Notes under the pieces: generated by a model | What the model saw: the letters and a program-made list of their open reading frames with translations, nothing else | Databases searched by the model: none | Told to the model about the DNA's origin: nothing | Part shown: positions 60,801 through 62,189 of the stretch, piece by piece | Position numbering within the stretch: position 1 is the stretch's first letter | Layout of the letters: every line of letters begins with the position of its first letter | Program-made: the position numbers and the translations under genes | Source of the DNA: Tachypleus tridentatus | Taxonomy: Eukaryota > Arthropoda > Merostomata > Xiphosura > Limulidae | DNA: 64,000 nucleotides | Reading direction: 5' to 3' | NCBI RefSeq assembly: GCF_004210375.1 | Contig: NC_134834.1 | Coordinates: 97,654,170-97,718,169 of the forward strand

Positions 60801-62165
60801 TAATGTATGACTGTAATAATTATGACTTAGAATATTTTAAACTTTCTTAAAATTAGCTTGTTATATTTGGATATAGAGACTAGGAGTATAGTTGTATTCA
60901 GAATATAATGTAATAACAAATAATGTTAGGAGTATAGTTGTATTTAGAATATAATGTAATAACAAATAATGTTAGGAGTATACTTGTATTCAGAATATAA
61001 TGTAATAACAAATAATGTTAGGAGTATAGTTGTATTTAGAATATAATGTAATAACAAATAATGTTAGGAGTATACTTGTATTCAGAATATAATGTAATAA
61101 TAAATAATGTTAGGAGTATACTTGTATTCAGAATATAATGTAATAATAAATAATGTTAGGAGTATAGTTGTATTCAGAATATAATGTAATAACAAATAAT
61201 GTTAGGAGTATAGTTGTATTCAGAATATAATGTAATAACAAATAATGTTAGGAGTATAGTTGTATTCAGAATATAATGTAATAACAAATAATGTTAGGAG
61301 TATAGTTGTATTCAGAATATAATGTAATAACAAATAATGTTAGGAGTATAGTTGTATTCAGAATATAATGTAATAACAAATAATGTTAGGAGTATAGTTG
61401 TATTCAGAATATAATGTAATAACAAATAATTTTAGGAGTATAGTTGTATTCAGAATATAATGTAATAACAAATAATGTTAGGAGTATAGTTGTATTCAGA
61501 ATATAATGTAATAACAAATAATGTTAGGAGTATAGTTGTATTCAGAATATAATGTAATAACAAATAATGTTAGGAGTATACTTGTATTCAGAATATAATG
61601 TAATAATAAATAATGTTAGGAGTATAGTTGTATTCAGAATATAATGTAATAACAAATAATGTTAGGAGTATAGTTGTATTCAGAATATAATGTAATAACA
61701 AATAATGTTAGGAGTATAGTTGTATTCAGAATATAATGTAATAACGAATAATGTTAGGAGTATAGTTGTATTCAGAATATAATGTAATAACAAATAATGT
61801 TAGGAGTATAGTTGTATTCAGAATATAATGTAATAACAAATAATGTTAGGAGTATAGTTGTATTCAGAATATAATGTAATAACAAATAATATAAAAATCC
61901 CAATGTGTGAAGCTGTTTTGTTTTGATTAAATTGTGTGAAGTCATCATTTTCAAACTTTAAATAACTTTTAACCTTTAATCTCTTTAAGGTATTTATTAA
62001 AGAAATGACCCAACGTCAACCAGATGTTGATCGAGTTACTAAAGCATTCAAGTCAAAACACCAACCAACTCAACCAGCTCACAAAGAAAAGGGAGGAAAA
62101 CACGATGACCGTCGTTCAAGTCGTAACAGCTCTGCTGGACCCACACATAAAATATCCACACTATC
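6535..62165 (+). CDS. shot: spectraplakin, distal spectrin-repeat rod, 37 exons, partial at both ends
   Basis: Spectraplakins are giant cytolinkers: an N-terminal actin-binding region and plakin domain, a long spectrin-repeat rod, then EF-hands and a GAS2 microtubule-binding domain. This locus holds only rod. Joining the 37 exons listed below gives about 2,460 residues, nearly all helical with the periodic Trp of spectrin repeats (EWL/RW patterns). Splice phases agree at all 36 internal junctions. Blocks recalled from MACF1/dystonin appear in the same order, including [26 protein letters not shown] and [14 protein letters not shown]; these separate it from spectrin, dystrophin and nesprin. 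The last exon stops just before the expected EF-hand/GAS2 exons. The symbol is the arthropod name; an annotation pipeline might call it MACF1-like or dystonin-like. Confidence 0.95.
7123..7285 (+). CDS. shot: spectraplakin exon 2 of window
   Basis: Acceptor tttaatctag after a T-rich tract; donor gtattt leaves one base of the final codon (phase 1). Encodes [17 protein letters not shown] and a second helix ending [11 protein letters not shown]. It continues the repeat begun in exon 1 and joins exon 3 to give the codon gaa. Confidence 0.92.
7286..7753 (+). mobile_element. intron with a 5'-truncated SINE fragment (7351-7520)
   Basis: From 7351 the sequence reads tgacagtcaatcccac, then a body with gttggcagtgggtggtgatg and gggacggctagc, ending in an (aaac)n-like tail at 7500-7520. 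The same body recurs at 13732-13995, so this is a dispersed repeat lacking its tRNA-like head. I associate this family with horseshoe crabs from memory. The rest of 7286-7753 shows nothing recognisable. Confidence 0.7.
7754..9150. repeat. 56-bp minisatellite built from the exon 3 acceptor junction
   Basis: The distal part (7754-8160) is diverged; 8161-9150 is nearly uniform 56-bp units. Each unit contains ttttatgtcag followed by about 27 bases nearly identical to the first 27 bases of exon 3, so about 17 copies of a splice acceptor plus exon start stand directly upstream of the real one at 9150/9151. Confidence 0.95.
9151..9317 (+). CDS. shot: spectraplakin exon 3 of window
   Basis: The acceptor is the last copy of the preceding array (ttttatgtcag); donor gtgaga. 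Begins in phase 1, completing gaa, and reads [17 protein letters not shown] then [12 protein letters not shown], a typical helix A with the conserved Trp. Ends DFE in phase 0. This copy was chosen because only it leads into an open frame and a donor; reading from any decoy reaches a stop in the following unit. Confidence 0.93.
9318..9716. other. intron, 399 bp, no recognisable element
   Basis: AT-rich sequence without tandem repeats or open frames of interest. Confidence 0.8.
9717..9886 (+). CDS. shot: spectraplakin exon 4 of window
   Basis: Acceptor gttgctctag; donor gtatgt splits an Arg codon (ag|a, phase 2). Encodes [23 protein letters not shown] and the helix C signature [14 protein letters not shown], closing one spectrin repeat. 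Confidence 0.93.
9887..10380. other. intron, 494 bp, no recognisable element
   Basis: Contains overlapping short open frames on both strands near 10150-10370, but no homology or splice signals support them. Confidence 0.75.
10381..10540 (+). CDS. shot: spectraplakin exon 5 of window
   Basis: Acceptor aatgttccag, donor gtaaga. Completes the split Arg codon and reads DRNTRLHRC, then helix [15 protein letters not shown], ending KQIKEIQ in phase 0. Too short in frame to stand out as an open frame, but both junctions and phase fit. Confidence 0.9.
10541..11008. other. intron, 468 bp, no recognisable element
   Basis: AT-rich; no tandem array. Confidence 0.8.
11009..11159 (+). CDS. shot: spectraplakin exon 6 of window
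   Basis: Acceptor ttttttctag, donor gtaaaa. Encodes [17 protein letters not shown] and [13 protein letters not shown], helices B and C of a repeat. Ends after one base of a Gly codon (phase 1). Confidence 0.92.
11160..12224. repeat. intron with 50-bp minisatellite (11497-12190), about 14 copies
   Basis: Units carry gtaatacagtatataggtgt and agatatttgttattccag. The segment tatatag-gtgtattaga resembles the true acceptor and exon start of exon 7 (tatttag-gtgttctaga), so the array may derive from that junction. The first 340 bp of the intron show nothing. Confidence 0.9.
12225..12394 (+). CDS. shot: spectraplakin exon 7 of window
   Basis: Acceptor caatatttag, donor gtgagt. Completes Gly, then [35 protein letters not shown] and LLERLK. 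Phase 0 at the end. Confidence 0.92.
12395..14140 (+). mobile_element. intron, 1.75 kb, with a SINE copy at 13732-13995
   Basis: A tRNA-like head (tggttatagtgcttgactg, an A-box-like stretch, followed by a degraded B box) leads into the body gttaatcccactgtttgttg and cagtgggtggcgatgac, then an A-rich tail. It is the most complete copy of the family also seen at 7351-7520. The remaining intron is AT-rich unique sequence. Confidence 0.7.
14141..14356 (+). CDS. shot: spectraplakin exon 8 of window
   Basis: Acceptor gtctcctaccag, donor gtatgg. 72 codons, phase 0 at both ends: [38 protein letters not shown] and ASSVTSDFN. Confidence 0.93.
14357..15410. repeat. intron with 53-bp minisatellite (14560-15410), about 16 copies
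   Basis: Units contain atacacttgctgtcacat and gagctacaacatgatgtttc. The array runs up to the acceptor: the last unit's tttctaccatttctttag is the pyrimidine tract and AG used by exon 9. One earlier unit (about 15080) also has ctttat in place of tttat. The first 200 bp of the intron hold nothing recognisable. Confidence 0.93.
15411..15524 (+). CDS. shot: spectraplakin exon 9 of window
   Basis: Acceptor lies inside the last array unit; donor gttaat. 38 codons, phase 0: [17 protein letters not shown] and [12 protein letters not shown]. Confidence 0.88.
15525..15961. other. intron, 437 bp, no recognisable element
   Basis: AT-rich with no tandem structure. Confidence 0.8.
15962..16075 (+). CDS. 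shot: spectraplakin exon 10 of window
   Basis: Acceptor ctgtttactag, donor gtgagt. 38 codons, phase 0: [19 protein letters not shown] and [16 protein letters not shown]. The same length as exon 9. Confidence 0.9.
16300..16512 (+). CDS. shot: spectraplakin exon 11 of window
   Basis: Acceptor ttcatgcag, donor gtgtgt. 71 codons, phase 0: [35 protein letters not shown] and [10 protein letters not shown]. An upstream open extension exists, but it lacks a better acceptor. Confidence 0.9.
16550..17135. mobile_element. DNA transposon remnant with 15-bp perfect terminal inverted repeats
   Basis: attaccatatttttc at 16550-16564 is repeated inverted at 17121-17135. Inside each end is the pattern of 'cccctgtgc...tatacacc', as in pogo/Tigger-like elements of animals (from memory). 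Between them, + strand frames give [13 protein letters not shown] and a stop near 16950, possibly the end of a decayed transposase, plus a short local duplication (16782-16900, units with gatgatattgcttgggg). About 585 bp, so nonautonomous. Confidence 0.7.
17136..18437. other. rest of intron, 1.3 kb, no recognisable element
   Basis: Unique AT-rich sequence; no open frame, array or transposon ends seen. Confidence 0.75.
18438..18599 (+). CDS. shot: spectraplakin exon 12 of window
   Basis: Acceptor catttaacag, donor gtaaga. 54 codons, phase 0: [38 protein letters not shown]. Ends with the helix C Trp motif. Confidence 0.93.
18600..19174. other. intron, 575 bp, no recognisable element
   Basis: Unique AT-rich sequence; a minus-strand open frame near 18990-19240 overlaps the next exon and has no support. 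Confidence 0.8.
19175..19345 (+). CDS. shot: spectraplakin exon 13 of window
   Basis: Acceptor cttttgttttcag, donor gtaagt. 57 codons, phase 0. [19 protein letters not shown] followed by [11 protein letters not shown] matches a landmark segment of MACF1/dystonin (KPPS-Y-KVVKAQ) and helps fix the register of the rod. Confidence 0.95.
19346..20159. repeat. intron with 60-bp minisatellite (19466-20015), about 9 copies
   Basis: Units share gcagtgatgggtggtaggat and aatattagatagagaagacg with only point differences (c/g, a/g). The period is exactly 60 bp, a multiple of three, so the minus strand shows a 161-codon open frame with a 20-residue repeat; nothing indicates it is expressed. Confidence 0.95.
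20160..20486 (+). CDS. shot: spectraplakin exon 14 of window
   Basis: Acceptor ctcttctcag, donor gttggt (a weak GT donor, but required by phase). 109 codons, phase 0: [46 protein letters not shown] and RRIEEHR. Confidence 0.92.
20487..20889. other. intron, 403 bp, no recognisable element
   Basis: Unique AT-rich sequence. Confidence 0.8.
20890..21216 (+). CDS. shot: spectraplakin exon 15 of window
   Basis: Acceptor ctgaatgtag, donor gtaagt. 109 codons, the same length as exons 14 and 20: [50 protein letters not shown], ending QEQIYEIV. Confidence 0.93.
21217..22813. repeat. intron with 76-bp minisatellite (21583-22700), about 14 copies
   Basis: Two shorter founder-like units (21583-21662) are followed by 76-bp units carrying attgatattattaaaaacc and tgatagtttcctgagttgat. 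Point variants are shared by alternating units, suggesting past block duplications. About 110 bp of unique sequence separate it from exon 16. Confidence 0.93.
22814..22898 (+). CDS. shot: spectraplakin exon 16 of window
   Basis: Acceptor tttttcaacag, donor gtaaat. The shortest exon here (85 bp; phase 0 in, phase 1 out): [16 protein letters not shown] and AHEIMKHAS. The junction Gly codon is completed by exon 17. Confidence 0.9.
22899..24160. repeat. 42-bp minisatellite derived from the exon 16 donor junction, about 29 copies
   Basis: The true junction region (catgcttcag-gtaaattattgaaattg) is recognisable as unit 0 of the array, whose units read catatctcag-gtgtattgttgaaattgg and variants (attaatgaaa). 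Each unit keeps a cag-gtgta donor-like site. The 42-bp period leaves long plus-strand frames ([13 protein letters not shown]) that are not coding: the extension from exon 16 meets a stop near 22970. Confidence 0.9.
24161..24721. repeat. rest of intron, with a short diverged tandem repeat (24362-24572)
   Basis: About five partial units containing gattggctatcttattaag and gtgaagctattttt. The remainder is unique. Confidence 0.7.
24722..24949 (+). CDS. shot: spectraplakin exon 17 of window (two frame breaks)
   Basis: Acceptor gtttatttgtag, donor gtacat. Reads [20 protein letters not shown], then in a shifted frame ANATA, then in a third frame [18 protein letters not shown] and [13 protein letters not shown]. 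One base is missing near 24789-24795 and one G near 24811-24816; restoring both gives the expected phase. Consensus errors are more likely than real disruption. Confidence 0.82.
25096..25301 (+). CDS. shot: spectraplakin exon 18 of window (one frame break)
   Basis: Acceptor cttactgtag, donor gtaatt. Begins [20 protein letters not shown]; then a one-base loss near 25150-25160 shifts the frame to [27 protein letters not shown] and [15 protein letters not shown] is a landmark shared with other spectraplakins. Phase 0 at the end. The last 22 bases plus the donor are repeated throughout the following array. Confidence 0.87.
25302..26145. repeat. 54-bp minisatellite derived from the exon 18 donor junction, about 15 copies
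   Basis: Each unit consists of gtaattataccagaatgtta, tagactttag and the 3' end of exon 18 (aaaacagaagaatgttgag). Every unit therefore ends in an exact copy of the true donor context. In at least eight units the stretch between actttag and the next gtaatt is 24 nt starting ggatca, which is free of stops in the exon's frame. Confidence 0.95.
26339..26458 (+). CDS. shot: spectraplakin exon 19 of window
   Basis: Acceptor tttctttcactag, donor gtaaaa. 40 codons, phase 0: [19 protein letters not shown] then [15 protein letters not shown]. Helix A of a repeat with the conserved Trp. Confidence 0.94.
26560..35578. repeat. giant 35-bp minisatellite, about 257 units, within one intron
   Basis: Unit core tacattcatttgtttctg plus tacttactacaccata. 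Two subfamilies: cattcatttgtttc at the edges (about 26560-30600 and 35200-35578) and cgttcgtttggtttc in the interior (about 30600-35200). Irregular or truncated units cluster near 27370-29600 and 31200-33650, while the last eleven units are perfect. The + strand is pyrimidine-rich and lacks stops, producing open frames up to 1,854 codons in all three frames; period 35 cycles frames, so these are not genes. Confidence 0.97.
35894..36220 (+). CDS. shot: spectraplakin exon 20 of window
   Basis: Acceptor atgtatgatag (weak pyrimidine tract), donor gtaaga. 109 codons, phase 0: [34 protein letters not shown] and [18 protein letters not shown]. It follows exon 19 directly across the 9.4-kb intron. 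Confidence 0.94.
36499..36965 (-). mobile_element. Penelope-like element 3' fragment with GIY-YIG remnant, left arm of an inverted pair
   Basis: The minus strand encodes [20 protein letters not shown], then [17 protein letters not shown], ending before 36724: the C-terminal GIY-YIG endonuclease region of Penelope-like retroelements, 5'-truncated. Downstream (36499-36720) lies the 3' noncoding part with acctgacgatgaccgaag on the minus strand. The reverse transcriptase portion is missing, so it is not active. Confidence 0.8.
36970..37321 (+). mobile_element. Penelope-like element 3' fragment, right arm of the inverted pair
   Basis: The plus strand reads [19 protein letters not shown], then a damaged frame, then the same 3' noncoding part (gtgaacctgacgatgacc and cccataccag), mirroring 36499-36870 in opposite orientation. 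The two arms form a roughly 350-bp imperfect inverted repeat around a ~100-bp centre that belongs only to the left copy. Confidence 0.78.
37322..38185. other. rest of intron, 864 bp, no recognisable element
   Basis: Unique AT-rich sequence. The segment 36221-36498 on the other side of the inverted pair is likewise plain. Confidence 0.75.
38186..38392 (+). CDS. shot: spectraplakin exon 21 of window
   Basis: Acceptor ttttctttag, donor gtaaac. 69 codons, phase 0: [20 protein letters not shown] corresponds to the EHKP-D-MNKTG segment of MACF1/dystonin; ends [14 protein letters not shown]. Confidence 0.95.
38552..38777 (+). CDS. shot: spectraplakin exon 22 of window
   Basis: The acceptor chosen is attattcag before tttt, because it keeps phase 0 ([14 protein letters not shown]); the AG seven bases downstream would break the frame. 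Also [16 protein letters not shown]. Donor gtattt, phase 1; the split codon becomes Asp with exon 23. Confidence 0.9.
38778..40793. repeat. intron containing copy 1 of a diverged dispersed repeat (about 39030-40500)
   Basis: Several stretches are alignable in the same order with 42070-43340: the start (aataatccaaattttaatag), a middle with ctctctgatgtttaataata, and a later block with ttctttatttattattatc. No coding capacity is recognisable. A (tg)n run of about 10 units sits at 40245-40266. The remainder is plain. Confidence 0.65.
40794..41245 (+). CDS. shot: spectraplakin exon 23 of window
   Basis: Acceptor tttgtcattgtag, donor gtatgt. The longest exon (452 bp), spanning more than one spectrin repeat: [54 protein letters not shown] and [17 protein letters not shown], ending [19 protein letters not shown] and CGEPDKP are spectraplakin landmarks. 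Confidence 0.96.
41246..41651. repeat. intron with about three diverged ~80-bp tandem units (41268-41510)
   Basis: Units share gagttaacaacag, atggtaagat and agattaa-tg-ctgaatctg. Old and decayed. Confidence 0.7.
41652..41753 (+). CDS. shot: spectraplakin exon 24 of window
   Basis: Acceptor aaacttatcag, donor gtaagt. 34 codons, phase 0: [20 protein letters not shown] and VKGQMHQLK. The PIGSD-E-VK pattern matches the corresponding helix A/B loop in MACF1. Confidence 0.9.
41754..43679. repeat. intron containing copy 2 of the dispersed repeat (about 42070-43340)
   Basis: Same orientation and order of blocks as 39030-40500: aataatccatattttaatag, ctctctctaatgtttgatta, ttctttatttattattatg. Identity is patchy with many indels, so both are old. 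The flanks of the intron are plain; short open frames on both strands have no support. Confidence 0.65.
43680..43850 (+). CDS. shot: spectraplakin exon 25 of window
   Basis: Acceptor ttttatttacag, donor gtgatt. 57 codons, phase 0: [19 protein letters not shown] and [16 protein letters not shown] (helix C Trp). Its 3' end and donor are duplicated twice in the intron that follows. Confidence 0.94.
43851..44261. repeat. two decayed tandem copies of the exon 25 donor junction (43901-44035)
   Basis: gatgagttggtaaaag-taatag and a following agtgattaccc/agctgattatcc mirror the exon end gacgagttgctaaaggg-aatag and its donor. Units are about 85-90 bp apart. The remainder to 44261 is plain. Confidence 0.75.
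44262..45004. repeat. 39/42-bp minisatellite, open in frame with exon 26
   Basis: Units contain actggagaacatggttc with lengths of mostly 39 or 42 bp (13 or 14 codons) and a higher-order block of 162 bp (42+42+39+39) seen twice. The + strand frame from 44327 stays open (repeat [12 protein letters not shown]) straight into exon 26. Both strands carry long open frames, so openness alone is not evidence of coding. ctggagaa also occurs at the start of exon 26. Confidence 0.92.
45005..45160 (+). CDS. shot: spectraplakin exon 26 of window
   Basis: Acceptor atccaaataaag (weak), preceded by a pyrimidine-rich tract at 44965-44995; donor gtaatg. 52 codons, phase 0: [31 protein letters not shown] and [23 protein letters not shown] is near-identical to the MACF1 rod. 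Confidence 0.94.
45161..45391. repeat. short intron with two degenerate copies of the exon 27 acceptor junction
   Basis: At 45282 ttctcttgcag-atgttattgattgac and at 45345 cagtcag-gtgttggtgatac both resemble the true site at 45392 (gtgtag-gtgttaatgaatgac). Spacing is about 47-63 bp. Confidence 0.75.
45392..45592 (+). CDS. shot: spectraplakin exon 27 of window
   Basis: Acceptor tccttgtgtag, donor gtaaca. 67 codons, phase 0: [20 protein letters not shown] and [20 protein letters not shown]. The V-ND--AHQ-TV-NKAG order is that of MACF1. Confidence 0.95.
45593..46019 (+). mobile_element. intron with a short SINE fragment (about 45779-45892)
   Basis: gaggccaggaggttagggtg, a tRNA-like head, is joined to a tail ending tagctttgcacaaaattcc and an A-rich run. 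The internal body found in the copies at 7351 and 13732 is missing. The remainder is plain. Confidence 0.6.
46020..46148 (+). CDS. shot: spectraplakin exon 28 of window
   Basis: Acceptor tttttttcaacag, donor gtatgt. 43 codons, phase 0: [19 protein letters not shown] then [29 protein letters not shown] is a spectraplakin landmark. Confidence 0.95.
46149..47888. repeat. intron with 29-bp minisatellite (46490-47462), about 33 copies
   Basis: Units contain tagttagaaatgatgttaat and tcaatggac, with variants tcaatagag, tcaataaac and, at the 3' end, agttggaaat. The flanking 341 and 426 bp show nothing recognisable. Confidence 0.95.
47889..48059 (+). CDS. shot: spectraplakin exon 29 of window
   Basis: Acceptor gctatatttcag, donor gtgaga. 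57 codons, phase 0: [20 protein letters not shown] and [16 protein letters not shown]. Confidence 0.94.
48060..48480. repeat. intron with three ~59-bp diverged units (48172-48305)
   Basis: Units share tcagtttacagtcgcaccat and atggtg. The remainder is plain. Confidence 0.7.
48481..48793. repeat. ~60-bp repeat built from the exon 30 acceptor junction, five units
   Basis: Each unit has a T-rich stretch, ttttgtag and attaacctagagatagc-ct, mirroring the real acceptor ttttttgtag and exon start attaagctagaaatagccct. One unit (about 48610) has gtaa instead of gtag. Four of the units upstream of the real site therefore present decoy or near-decoy acceptors. Confidence 0.88.
48794..48949 (+). CDS. shot: spectraplakin exon 30 of window
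   Basis: Acceptor tgtttttttgtag, donor gtataa. 52 codons, phase 0: [17 protein letters not shown] and [15 protein letters not shown], ending TEQMEEHK. The final copy in the series has the longest T tract, and only it leads to an open exon. Confidence 0.94.
48950..49293. other. intron, 344 bp, no recognisable element
   Basis: AT-rich unique sequence. Confidence 0.8.
49294..49500 (+). CDS. shot: spectraplakin exon 31 of window
   Basis: Acceptor ggttttgttcag, donor gtatgt. 69 codons, phase 0. [18 protein letters not shown] and [13 protein letters not shown] are almost unchanged from vertebrate MACF1/dystonin and are the clearest identification in the window. Confidence 0.97.
49501..50565. repeat. 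intron with 4-5 diverged ~41-bp units (49735-49945)
   Basis: Units share ttgataataca, acattggtgttgggttttat and attttacag. A possible alternative exon after the AG at 49989 was considered and rejected. The rest, 49990-50565, is plain AT-rich sequence. Confidence 0.7.
50566..50852 (+). CDS. shot: spectraplakin exon 32 of window
   Basis: Acceptor ttttactacag, donor gtattg; phase 0 in, phase 2 out (split Arg). [38 protein letters not shown] and [15 protein letters not shown] follow MACF1 closely (HKEFQ-LGAK, KW-C-KSVDRQ). Confidence 0.96.
50853..51476. repeat. 29-bp minisatellite derived from the exon 32 donor junction (50853-51350), about 17 copies
   Basis: The exon end gtggacag-gtattgttacaat reappears in each unit as gtggtacag-gtattgttacaat or gtgttgttacaat, giving a donor-like cag-gt every 29 bp. 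About 125 bp of unique sequence with a T-rich acceptor follow. Confidence 0.93.
51477..51636 (+). CDS. shot: spectraplakin exon 33 of window
   Basis: Acceptor tatttttacag, donor gtagga. Completes the Arg codon, then [40 protein letters not shown] and [22 protein letters not shown] is a strongly conserved MACF1/dystonin stretch. Confidence 0.96.
51637..52210. repeat. 49-bp minisatellite, about 10 copies (51683-52205)
   Basis: Units contain tttaatacaggcttctcaag and gcttacagaagtagtggtg. Two units have a 7-bp insertion creating gaattc (about 52000 and 52205). It begins about 45 bp after the donor, but is not visibly related to the exon end. Confidence 0.93.
52211..53849. mobile_element. intron middle, mostly plain, with a tRNA-like SINE fragment (about 53587-53712)
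   Basis: gccagttgtagcataatggt and tagtgtattagactgtgg look like the A-box region of a tRNA-derived SINE, followed by a degraded B-box region. No body or tail is seen. 52211-53580 shows no repeat or coding signal. Confidence 0.5.
53850..58205. repeat. 50-bp minisatellite with a 1,115-bp higher-order duplication
   Basis: Units contain cacttcatttggtaataatt, atctgtgtacagtatcatg and ttgttatgtgt, with variants lacking ttg or reading taattg. About 54479-55593 is repeated in tandem at 55594-56708, with no difference in the stretches I compared, and similarity continues to about 56734. A distinctive variant unit (gtgtagagtatc-tgttgtca) recurs at about 53930, 54413, 54746 and 55861. Confidence 0.95.
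58206..59285. repeat. 49-bp subfamily of the preceding array, about 22 copies, with acceptor-like sites
   Basis: Units read ttggtaatagtcatgttgg, tgtgtacagtatcatgttg and ttatgtttcag. Related to the 50-bp units, but each now ends in tttcag, a good splice-acceptor match, followed three bases later by gtaata, a donor match. The array ends about 13 bp before the acceptor of exon 34. Confidence 0.93.
59298..59495 (+). CDS. shot: spectraplakin exon 34 of window
   Basis: Acceptor tttttaaaactatag, donor gtgagc. 66 codons, phase 0: [39 protein letters not shown] and [10 protein letters not shown] purine-interrupted acceptor, weaker-looking than the decoy tttcag sites upstream. Confidence 0.94.
59496..59894. 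other. intron, 399 bp, no recognisable element
   Basis: AT-rich unique sequence with a good pyrimidine tract at the 3' end. Confidence 0.8.
59895..60167 (+). CDS. shot: spectraplakin exon 35 of window
   Basis: Acceptor ctcttctccag, donor gtaggc. 91 codons, phase 0: [38 protein letters not shown] and [13 protein letters not shown]. This is the penultimate region of the MACF1/dystonin rod. Confidence 0.97.
60168..60526. other. intron, 359 bp, no recognisable element
   Basis: AT-rich unique sequence. Confidence 0.8.
60527..60715 (+). CDS. shot: spectraplakin exon 36 of window
   Basis: Acceptor gtatccactag, donor gtgtgg. 63 codons, phase 0: [32 protein letters not shown] and [12 protein letters not shown]. 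Last complete helix A/B of the rod. Confidence 0.96.
60716..61989. repeat. intron with 46-bp minisatellite (60878-61890), about 22 copies
   Basis: Units contain aggagtatagttgtattcag and aatataatgtaataacaaat. Variants (tacttg, aataat) are shared between non-adjacent units, again hinting at block duplications. Flanks are plain. Confidence 0.95.
61990..62165 (+). CDS. shot: spectraplakin exon 37 of window, rod end and linker
   Basis: Acceptor aatctctttaag, donor gtaagt, phase 2 out. [18 protein letters not shown] and AFKSK match the junction after the last spectrin repeat of MACF1/dystonin. A basic, Ser-rich linker follows ([17 protein letters not shown]). In homologues the EF-hand pair and GAS2 domain come next; these exons must lie beyond 64000. 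Confidence 0.96.
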
Positions 62166-62189
62166 GTAAGTATATATATGCATGCACTT

